From contig JACDBQ010000783.1 of NCBI GenBank assembly GCA_013694845.1, positions 1-5,098 of the forward strand: a DNA stretch of 5,098 nt, written 5' to 3'. The notes under the pieces were generated by a model. The model was given only the letters and a program-made list of their open reading frames with translations, ran no database searches and was not told where the DNA came from. Origin of the DNA: Acidobacteriota bacterium (lineage in GTDB: Bacteria; Acidobacteriota; Vicinamibacteria; Vicinamibacterales; 2-12-FULL-66-21). A program made the position numbers and the translations under genes. Shown here piece by piece: positions 1 to 5,098 of this stretch. Position 1 is the stretch's first letter, and every line of letters starts with the position of its first letter.

Positions 1-626
1 CCGCCGCCACCACGGCTGTTCAGATAGAGATAGCCCCACAGCAGGCCGCCGAGATGTGCCGCATTCGAGACCTGGCTGCCTGGTGCGATGAGAAAAGCCA
101 TCGCCCCCAGGATCATGACGAAATACTTCGCCGGGATCGGGAACAGCATGAACATGAGGATCGGCCGGTCCGGGAAGTGGATCGCGAAGGCCATCAGCAG
201 CCCGTACAGTGCGCCGGACGCGCCGATCGTGATCGCACCATAGGTCGCCTGGAGGGCGTCCACGGGCGCGAACGAGGCCGCCACCGCCGTGAGTCCTGCG
301 CCGATCCCGGTTATCGCGTAAAACCGGGCGAAGAACCTGGTGCCCCACAGTCGTTCGAGCTCGATCCCGAACATCCACACGCCCAGCATGTTGAACAGGA
401 TGTGCATGGCGTTGACGTGCAGGAACATGTACGTCGCCGGTTGCCAGATCCAGCCACGTTCGACGACGGCTTCGGGAATGAGGCCCAGGTACAGACTGAC
501 GTCGCTGAAGAACATCGACACGACGAAGAGCGCGATGTTCGCCCAGATGATGATCTTGACGGCCGGGGTCACGGGACCCGGACCGAAGGAATACGTCATG
601 GAGGTGGCGCGGCCGTAGCGGGACAT
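1..626 (-). CDS. Rhomboid family intramembrane serine protease (C-terminus cut by window edge)
   Basis: This is a polytopic membrane protease that would cleave transmembrane substrates within the bilayer (MEROPS S54, GlpG-like). About 208 residues are visible and the frame is still open at the left edge. Numbered from the ATG at 626, a first membrane segment covers roughly residues 24-40. The H70-x4-H75-x3-N79-M motif follows, matching the conserved His/His/Asn of rhomboids, and then an ER-LWG loop near 91-95. The catalytic serine sits in GASG (S137) and the catalytic histidine in AAHLGG (H191), so the Ser/His dyad is complete. The visible part ends in a glycine run that probably starts a cytoplasmic tail. 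I chose 626 (MSRYGRATS) as start; an in-frame ATG at 599 (MTYSFGPG) is the alternative, and neither has a good Shine-Dalgarno. It starts 19 bases after the transporter gene and is probably cotranscribed with it. Family assignment is firm; the substrate is unknown. Confidence 0.93.
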   Translation of the reverse strand, partial: MSRYGRATSMTYSFGPGPVTPAVKIIIWANIALFVVSMFFSDVSLYLGLIPEAVVERGWIWQPATYMFLHVNAMHILFNMLGVWMFGIELERLWGTRFFARFYAITGIGAGLTAVAASFAPVDALQATYGAITIGASGALYGLLMAFAIHFPDRPILMFMLFPIPAKYFVMILGAMAFLIAPGSQVSNAAHLGGLLWGYLYLNSRGGG

Positions 627-645
627 CGCGGTAGGTCGAAAGAAA

Positions 646-1875
646 CTATCGTACCACGGGGGGAGGGTCCGACGGTCCGAGCGGCTGTGGCTCGGGTGGT
701 TCGTGGGTCCGCGGGTCCGACGGGCCACCCGGCCGCAGCGCGCGGTTCGGCAAAGGCAGTGCGCAGGCGGCCGCCAGCAGCGGCACGAATGACAGGCCGA
801 CCAGCGTCGCTTCGATCCCGATCCGATCTGCGACGTAGCCGGTGAGGGGAACCGACATGCCGCCGGTCCCCCACGCGAAGCCCATCATGAGCGAGGAGAC
901 CGTGGCCGCGCTGACCGGCGCAATCGCCTGGCCGAAAACGACGTTGACCGGCAGCGTGGACTGCAGGAAGAACCCGCCGATCGCGAGGGTGATCATGAAC
1001 GCCGCACCGTGGAGCTGTGGAGCCGCGAACAGAAACGGACACGACAACGCGAGCGACCATGCGATCACCTGCTTCGGACCCCATCGGTCCGCGGCCGGCC
1101 CGCCGAAGAACCCGCCCACACCGCTGGCGAATAGATAAACAGCCACCACCGCTCCGGCGCGGCCGATGCTCATGCCCTGCCGGGTAAGCATCACCGGCAG
1201 GAACGTCGCGAATGCAATGGCTGTCATCGTCCGCAGGACCACGATCGCGTAGAGCAGCCCGAGCGGCTTGGCGTATGGGCGCAGCGAGCGCAGGCCCTGG
1301 CTCTCGTGCGACGACCACCCGAACGCCGGCACACGCGCCAGGAAGAACGCGACGACGACCAGCCCCGGCACGGCCAGCACGGGCGTCCAGTGCATGCCGA
1401 ACTGCTGGACAAAGGGAGCGAACATCAGCGGTCCCAGGGCAAAGCCCAGCGTGCCGCCCGAAATGTAGACCGACATGGCGAAGCCTGGATGGTCGCCCCC
1501 GAGCTTATGCGCGAGCGTGGCCGCCGGCGGGTGGAAGGCGGCGCCTCCAAGTCCACCCACGATGAGGATGCTGGCCAGCATCAAAGGCGTGGTCGCGAGC
1601 CCGACGCAGCTGAGCACCAGGACGGCCAGCACCGGGCCGGCCATGACCAGCAACCGCGGCCGCCACCGGTCCGCCAGCTGCCCGAAGCCGACTTGCGCCA
1701 CCGACGCCGACAACTGGAACAGCATCGTCATGGTGCCGGCTGCCGCCAGGCTGAGGTCGAGACGTGTGATCAACAGGGGGAGGAGCGGCGCGAGGATGTT
1801 GCCGTACCCATCGACCATCATGTGGGCGGACGCCATCAGCAGAACCGTCGGGTGGAGACGCCAGGCGGACGACAT
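646..1875 (-). CDS. Major facilitator superfamily transporter, fosmidomycin-resistance (Fsr)-like
   Basis: This 409-residue inner-membrane transporter probably has twelve membrane segments. Several blocks match my memory of E. coli Fsr (406 residues): the N-terminal HMMVDGYGN region (18-26), FQLSASVAQ (53-61), the loop 2-3 motif GQLADRWRPR (65-74), AFHPPA (113-118), and SGGTLGFALGPL (139-150). In the second half are GGPAADRWGPK (258-268), GFAWGTGG (332-339) and VADRIG (348-353). A role in drug or metabolite efflux, probably proton-driven, follows from the family; the substrate cannot be read from the sequence. After the last membrane segment, at about 378, there is a 30-residue proline-rich tail not seen in E. 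coli Fsr. The ATG immediately follows the murJ TGA with no intervening base and only a weak AGG upstream, so translation is probably coupled to murJ. The gene ends with TAG just before the rhomboid gene. Confidence 0.92.
   Translation of the reverse strand: MSSAWRLHPTVLLMASAHMMVDGYGNILAPLLPLLITRLDLSLAAAGTMTMLFQLSASVAQVGFGQLADRWRPRLLVMAGPVLAVLVLSCVGLATTPLMLASILIVGGLGGAAFHPPAATLAHKLGGDHPGFAMSVYISGGTLGFALGPLMFAPFVQQFGMHWTPVLAVPGLVVVAFFLARVPAFGWSSHESQGLRSLRPYAKPLGLLYAIVVLRTMTAIAFATFLPVMLTRQGMSIGRAGAVVAVYLFASGVGGFFGGPAADRWGPKQVIAWSLALSCPFLFAAPQLHGAAFMITLAIGGFFLQSTLPVNVVFGQAIAPVSAATVSSLMMGFAWGTGGMSVPLTGYVADRIGIEATLVGLSFVPLLAAACALPLPNRALRPGGPSDPRTHEPPEPQPLGPSDPPPVVR
665..723. repeat. Imperfect short repeats encoding the transporter's proline-rich tail
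   Basis: The hexamer GGTCCG occurs four times on the plus strand (at 666, 674, 706 and 714), and the 11-mer GGGTCCGACGG occurs twice (665-675 and 713-723), 48 bases apart. On the coding strand these encode two copies of GPSDP in a tail rich in Pro and Glu at the end of the MFS protein. The pattern suggests growth by slippage or local duplication. I infer no regulatory role. Confidence 0.6.
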
Positions 1876-3459
1876 TCAGCGCCTGAGCCGCCGCAGTACC
1901 CGGGCCGATGCCTCGTTGAATTCCTGGATCCGCAGCAGGCGAGCCGAAGCCGCGAGCACGATCAGCCCGGACGCGATCGCGCCGAAGACGCGGATGGCCT
2001 TCGCGACTTCACCACCCGCCGGGGTCATCGACGTCAACCAGTCGACCGTGAAATGCGCGGCCAGCCCCATGACGACCGACGCGATCGCGATCTTGCCCAG
2101 GGCCACCGCGACCCGCCGGCCCTCGAGCCCCGCGAGTCGCCCGCGCAGCAGCCAGAGCAGGACGACAGCGTTGAGCAGGGCGGCGACCGCCGTCCCGAGC
2201 GCGAGACCCCGGTAGCCGAGCACCCGGACGAGGACCAGGTTGACGGCGAGGTTCGCGGCGATCGAGAGCATGCTGACGAGGACCGGGGTGCGGCTGTCGC
2301 GCAGTGAGTAGAACGTCGGCGACGCGATTTTCACGGCCGAGTACCCGAGCAGGCCCGGTGCATAGAACATGAGGGCGGCGGCCGTCGCGCGGGTGTCGTA
2401 GGCGCGGAAGGCCTCCCGCTCGTAAATCAGCGCCACGATCGGTTCGGCGAGGACCATCAAGCCGACGGTCGCGGGCACGTTCAGCATCAGCATCATCCGG
2501 AGACCGCGTGACACCGTCGCCCGGACTGATGGCAAATCGTCGGCCGCCGCCTGGCGGGAGATGTCCGGCAGCGATGCGGTGGCGATCGAGACCCCGAAGA
2601 TCCCGATCGGCAGGTACATCAATCGGAAAGCGAAATTGAGCCAGGAGACCGCGCCCTGCTCCTGGCCGGTGGCGAGGTGGGTATTGACGAAGACGTTGAC
2701 CTGGACAGCGGCGAGGCCGAGCGTCGCCGGGGCCATCAGCCGGAGGATCTCGCGGACCACCGGATCCTTGAAGTCGACGATCGGACGGTACCGGAAACCC
2801 TCCCGCCGCAACGCCGGCCACTGCACGAGGACCTGCCCGAGCCCGCCGAGCAATGTGCCGATCGCCAGCGCGACGATCGGATCGAAACCGAAGCGGCGCA
2901 TCACGGGCACCAGTGCGAGGGCACTGATGATCGATGCGACGTTGAACATCGACGGCGCCAGCGATGGGACGAAGAACCGCCGCAGCGAGTTGAGCATACC
3001 CATCATCGCCGCCGCCACCGCGAGCACCGTGAGGAACGGAAACATGATCCGCGTCAGCTGACTGGTAAGGACGAGCGCACCCGGCCGGTTGGTGAACTTC
3101 TCGGATGCCAGCGCGAGCGTGATCTCCGGCGCGAAGAAAATACCGACGACGACCAGCACGCCGGTGACGATCAGCAGCGCGTTCATGACCAGGTTGCCGA
3201 CCTGCCACGCCGCCTCCTTCCCTCGGGCTTCGAGGGTGCGGGTGAACGTCGGGACGAAAGCCGCTGTCATTGCACCTTCCGCGAACAGGTCGCGCAGCAG
3301 GTTGGGAATCCGGAAGGCGACGTTGAAGGCGTCCATCTGCATGCTGGCGCTGGCGCCGAACACCGCCGCGAGCACGGTCTCTCGGATGAGGCCCAGGAGG
3401 CGGCTCGCCAGGGTCGCGAGGCCGATCAAGCCGGCGGACTGTGCGAGTCGAGAGCTCAT
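1876..3459 (-). CDS. murJ: Lipid II flippase MurJ (MviN family)
   Basis: MurJ moves undecaprenyl-linked peptidoglycan precursor (lipid II) from the cytoplasmic to the periplasmic face of the inner membrane. The protein has 527 residues, the usual size, and is consistent with fourteen membrane segments of the MOP exporter superfamily. The N-terminal signature is complete: SRLLGLIRE (19-27), MDAFNVAFRIPNLLR (42-56) and FAEGA (59-63). By alignment from memory, R20, R26, D43, R56, E61 and R279 (in FAFRLMYLP) fall at E. coli MurJ R18, R24, D39, R52, E57 and R270, which line the cavity, so the transport site looks functional. The residue after R56 is Asp, where E. coli has a second Arg. An in-frame TAA three codons upstream of the ATG (3466-3468) rules out a longer protein. 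There is no Shine-Dalgarno. It heads a unit with the transporter and rhomboid genes, and a terminator separates it from the gene upstream. Confidence 0.97.
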   Translation of the reverse strand: MSSRLAQSAGLIGLATLASRLLGLIRETVLAAVFGASASMQMDAFNVAFRIPNLLRDLFAEGAMTAAFVPTFTRTLEARGKEAAWQVGNLVMNALLIVTGVLVVVGIFFAPEITLALASEKFTNRPGALVLTSQLTRIMFPFLTVLAVAAAMMGMLNSLRRFFVPSLAPSMFNVASIISALALVPVMRRFGFDPIVALAIGTLLGGLGQVLVQWPALRREGFRYRPIVDFKDPVVREILRLMAPATLGLAAVQVNVFVNTHLATGQEQGAVSWLNFAFRLMYLPIGIFGVSIATASLPDISRQAAADDLPSVRATVSRGLRMMLMLNVPATVGLMVLAEPIVALIYEREAFRAYDTRATAAALMFYAPGLLGYSAVKIASPTFYSLRDSRTPVLVSMLSIAANLAVNLVLVRVLGYRGLALGTAVAALLNAVVLLWLLRGRLAGLEGRRVAVALGKIAIASVVMGLAAHFTVDWLTSMTPAGGEVAKAIRVFGAIASGLIVLAASARLLRIQEFNEASARVLRRLRR

Positions 3460-3462
3460 GCT

Positions 3463-3483
3463 GTTTTACAAGCTTTACACAAC
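3463..3483 (-). promoter_or_regulatory. Weak candidate -10/start region for murJ
   Basis: The twenty or so bases directly before the murJ ATG are strikingly AT-rich for this GC-rich DNA and contain two related blocks, TTGTGTAAAGC and TTGTAAAAC. TAAAGC (3472-3477) or TAAAAC (3463-3468) could serve as a -10 element. I see no good -35 at 16-18 bases: the best is TTCGGA at 3496-3501, with only three matches to consensus. A promoter is expected here because a terminator lies just upstream, but the exact element is a guess. Confidence 0.3.
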
Positions 3484-3548
3484 GGCCTTCCAGCGTCCGA
3501 ATTCGAACGCGGTGAACACCGTGAGTCTCGGAAGCGGGACGGTCGGAC

Positions 3549-3582
3549 AAAAAAAGAGGCTCCTGTCTTGCGACAGGAGCCT
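3549..3582 (-). terminator. Rho-independent terminator after the GatB/YqeY gene
   Basis: A perfect 11-base-pair inverted repeat (AGGCTCCTGTC at 3557-3567 and GACAGGAGCCT at 3572-3582) encloses a four-base loop. Read on the minus strand, the loop is GCAA, a stable GNRA tetraloop closed by a C-G pair. The stem is followed by one C and then seven consecutive T residues (3549-3555). This is a textbook intrinsic terminator oriented to stop transcription arriving from the glycosyltransferase and GatB/YqeY genes, about 80 bases after the latter's stop codon. The plus strand lacks a matching T tract, so it should work in one direction only. Confidence 0.93.
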
Positions 3583-3620
3583 GATGGAGGATGGATGAGA
3601 GGCTTGTGCGTGCCTTTCGA

Positions 3621-3637
3621 ATCGTTAGACGAACGAT
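3621..3637 (-). other. Small hairpin in the 3' untranslated region of the GatB/YqeY transcript
   Basis: ATCGTT (3621-3626) and AACGAT (3632-3637) form a six-base-pair inverted repeat with a five-base loop, between the GatB/YqeY stop codon and the terminator. It has no T tract and may be chance. The rest of the 201-base intergenic region (3460-3660) holds the terminator and the murJ upstream region; I see no RNA gene or credible small protein in it. Confidence 0.25.
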
Positions 3638-3660
3638 GCGCCACAAAGGTTTGCTGAATT

Positions 3661-4113
3661 TCAGGCACCAGGCAGCTTGCGCTTCACCAGGTCGCTGAGG
3701 ACTTTTCCGTCGACCGGCGTGGCGGTGAATCGGGTCAGTGCCGCCTTCATCACCTTACCCATGTCCTTGGGCGACGTGGCTCCGGTTTCCGCTATGGCCT
3801 CATCCACCGCCCGCTCGAGGTCGGCCGCGGCCACCGGAGGCGGGAGGTACCCCTCCAGGATCGCGATCTCGGCGCGTTCCTTCTGCGCGAGGTCGCCGCG
3901 GTCCCCTTTTTCGAACTGCTCGACTGAGTCACGCCGCTGTTTGATCTGCGACGCGATCACCTGCAGAGCCTCGGCGTCGTCGAGCGGCCGGCCGCGCTCG
4001 ATCTCGCGGTTCATCAACGCCGCCTTGGCCATACGCAGCGTGCCCAGTCGGACCTGGTCCCGGTTGCGCATTGCCGTCGTGAGGTCGCCGCTGATCCTGT
4101 CGATGAATGCCAT
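3661..4113 (-). CDS. yqeY: GatB/YqeY domain-containing protein
   Basis: This 150-residue soluble protein has the full length of the stand-alone YqeY family. The family resembles the C-terminal tail domain of GatB, the Asp/Glu-tRNA amidotransferase subunit; a link to tRNA binding is proposed, but the cellular role is unsettled. Conserved blocks are all present: AMRNRDQVRLGTLRM (14-28), IKQRRDSVEQF (57-67), GDLAQKE (73-79), the EGYLP signature (87-91), GATSPKDMGKVM (111-122) and DGKVLSDLVKRKL (135-147). The ATG at 4113 is well supported by an AAGGAG ribosome-binding site five bases upstream. The gene begins 9 bases after the glycosyltransferase stop codon, so the two are cotranscribed. A strong terminator follows it, so it should not share transcripts with murJ except by readthrough. 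Confidence 0.95.
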   Translation of the reverse strand: MAFIDRISGDLTTAMRNRDQVRLGTLRMAKAALMNREIERGRPLDDAEALQVIASQIKQRRDSVEQFEKGDRGDLAQKERAEIAILEGYLPPPVAAADLERAVDEAIAETGATSPKDMGKVMKAALTRFTATPVDGKVLSDLVKRKLPGA

Positions 4114-4117
4114 GGAG

Positions 4118-4124
4118 TCTCCTT
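4118..4124 (-). promoter_or_regulatory. Strong ribosome-binding site for the GatB/YqeY gene, overlapping the upstream stop codon
   Basis: AAGGAGA on the minus strand, with its AGGAG core five bases before the ATG, is the clearest Shine-Dalgarno in the window. Its first two A residues belong to the TAA stop codon of the glycosyltransferase gene, so termination and re-initiation can be coupled. It fixes the start of the 150-residue protein. Confidence 0.88.
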
Positions 4125-5098
4125 ATGGCTGTTCGCGTACTTCAGTGTAAATCTGCCGGTACTGTGCGGCGACAGCTTCGGGCCGGAACTCCCGGTCGAT
4201 CGCATAGCGGGTAGGCCGATGGGTGCGGCGCTTGTGCCGCAGGAACTCGCCGATCGCGGCGGCGAGCGCCAGCGGCTGTTCCCGCGGCACGATCGCGACA
4301 TCGGTCCCGAACAGGTCGTTGAGCTCCAGCCCGCCGGGATTGTCACTCGAAAGGACTGGCGTGCCTGACGCGAGCGCTTCGACCGCGACGGTGGGCAGCG
4401 CCTCGAGCAGAGAGGGCAGGACGAAGAGGTCCGCGGCGGCGCAGTAGCGTCCGATCGCGAAGTTGTCGATCATGCCGGCGAAGGTGACGTGGCGCTCGAC
4501 GCCCGATGATCGTGCGACCCCTTTCAGCTCGTCGAGCATCGGCCCGGTGCCACAGATGACGAGGCGCGTATCGGGGTGCAGGCGAATCACCTCGTTCATC
4601 GCCTCGATCAGGAACCGCTGTCCGGCGAGTGGGTGCAGCCGCTTGACGTTCAGCAGCATGTGAGCGTTCTGGATGCCGAGGGCCGCCCGGGCCTCGTCGC
4701 GGGCCTCCTCGTCGTGCCAGGTGAACGTGGGGCCGACCGGGGGATAGATCGTCTTGATGCGGCGCCGGCCCAGTCCGAGCTCCTGTGCCCGGACCATCAG
4801 CCGGTCGCTGTAGAACGTCACATACGAGGCCGCGTGATACGCGCGTGTGAACAGGTCAGGTCCGTACTTTTTCGGCGCGTAGTGCCAGATTTCAGTGCCG
4901 TAGAGTGTGAGTACCACCGGCTTCCCGTGGCGCCGTGCGAGCAGCACCGCAAGCTCGGCCAGCAGGCCGTTACTGTGCACGTGCACGATATCGGCGCGGG
5001 CGATCCGTGGCATCAACACGCGCCACATGCGGCAGGCCGCGAGAATCGAGGAAATCTTCAGCGCGCGGGCGCTCCGGCCGCCCGCCGTTCGCGCGACC
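4123..5098 (-). CDS. Group 1 (GT4-type, GT-B fold) glycosyltransferase, N-terminus beyond window
   Basis: This probably transfers a sugar from a nucleotide-sugar donor to an envelope glycan or lipid acceptor at the cytoplasmic side of the membrane. About 324 residues are visible, and the frame stays open to the right edge with no stop, so the ATG at 5028 is probably internal. Numbered from that Met, the end of the acceptor domain holds ADIVHVHSNG (12-21) and TLYGTEIW (41-48), and the donor domain starts near 122. It contains VICGTGPMLDEL (157-168), VTFAGMI (181-187) and the retaining-GT4 EX7E motif E209-E217 followed by ALASGTPVLSSDNPGG (218-233). The usual G-R-L-x-P-E-K-G segment reads KRLHPLAG (129-136), keeping the Arg but with Ala in place of the Lys. 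It has a TAA stop. Donor and acceptor sugars cannot be told from the sequence; a capsule, O-antigen or exopolysaccharide role is plausible. Confidence 0.92.
   Translation of the reverse strand, partial: VARTAGGRSARALKISSILAACRMWRVLMPRIARADIVHVHSNGLLAELAVLLARRHGKPVVLTLYGTEIWHYAPKKYGPDLFTRAYHAASYVTFYSDRLMVRAQELGLGRRRIKTIYPPVGPTFTWHDEEARDEARAALGIQNAHMLLNVKRLHPLAGQRFLIEAMNEVIRLHPDTRLVICGTGPMLDELKGVARSSGVERHVTFAGMIDNFAIGRYCAAADLFVLPSLLEALPTVAVEALASGTPVLSSDNPGGLELNDLFGTDVAIVPREQPLALAAAIGEFLRHKRRTHRPTRYAIDREFRPEAVAAQYRQIYTEVREQP

Noticed and set aside
54..845. A 263-codon plus-strand frame opposite the rhomboid and transporter genes
   Set aside because: The opposite strand encodes complete rhomboid catalytic motifs; this frame has only Arg/His/Asp-rich sequence without a domain.
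1306..2307. A 333-codon plus-strand frame antisense to the transporter and murJ
   Set aside because: The translation is dominated by Arg, Asp, Glu, Gln and His in a low-complexity pattern typical of antisense shadows, and it crosses the junction of two real genes.
3497..3506. Palindromic CGAATTCG upstream of murJ as a possible operator
   Set aside because: Eight bases of self-complementarity are too short to distinguish from chance, and there is no second copy or spaced dyad nearby.
2009..3646. A 545-codon minus-strand frame overlapping murJ in another register
   Set aside because: It is rich in Arg, Pro, Gly and Asp with no recognisable domain, runs straight through the terminator hairpin, and shadows the unmistakable MurJ frame. 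Long spurious frames are expected at this GC content.
2677..3657. A 326-codon plus-strand frame antisense to murJ and the intergenic region
   Set aside because: Same charged low-complexity composition, no motif, and it spans the terminator; it is a mirror of the MurJ frame.
3456..3668. A 70-codon minus-strand frame filling the intergenic region before murJ, ending in ATGA overlap with it
   Set aside because: The overlap looked like a small coupled leader gene, but the frame contains the terminator stem and T tract, has no ribosome-binding site, and the peptide resembles no family I know.
4123..5028. Treating the ATG at 5028 as the true start of the glycosyltransferase
   Set aside because: The frame is open to the window edge with plausible coding sequence (KISSIL... 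before the Met), there is no ribosome-binding site before 5028, and a start there would remove most of the N-terminal Rossmann domain.

Overview
The window is a GC-rich stretch of bacterial chromosome in which every supported gene lies on the minus strand, so transcription runs right to left. It holds five protein genes, two of them cut by the window edges. There is no rRNA, tRNA, CRISPR array, insertion sequence or phage gene that I can see. High GC, long spurious antisense reading frames and the gene set suggest a free-living Gram-negative-type bacterium. An acidobacterium of the Vicinamibacteria type is my guess from general resemblance, not something the sequence proves.

In transcription order, a GT4-type glycosyltransferase (4123 to beyond 5098, N-terminus missing) is followed after 9 bases by a stand-alone GatB/YqeY-domain protein (3661-4113). 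Its ribosome-binding site overlaps the glycosyltransferase stop codon, so these two form one unit. That unit ends at a clear intrinsic terminator (3549-3582) inside the 201-base intergenic region 3460-3660.

A second unit then starts with murJ (1876-3459), the lipid II flippase. Its stop codon directly touches the start codon of an Fsr-like major facilitator transporter (646-1875). After 19 bases comes a rhomboid-family intramembrane serine protease (626 down to the left edge, C-terminus missing). This second unit is three consecutive polytopic membrane proteins. A weak AT-rich promoter candidate lies immediately before murJ.

Functionally this is an envelope-oriented neighbourhood: sugar transfer, peptidoglycan precursor export, small-molecule efflux and membrane proteolysis. 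The genes look intact and ordinary. I found no convincing undescribed system. The points worth a second look are modest: an altered donor-site motif in the glycosyltransferase, murJ with no Shine-Dalgarno and almost no leader, the fused murJ/transporter junction, and a repeat-built proline-rich tail on the transporter.
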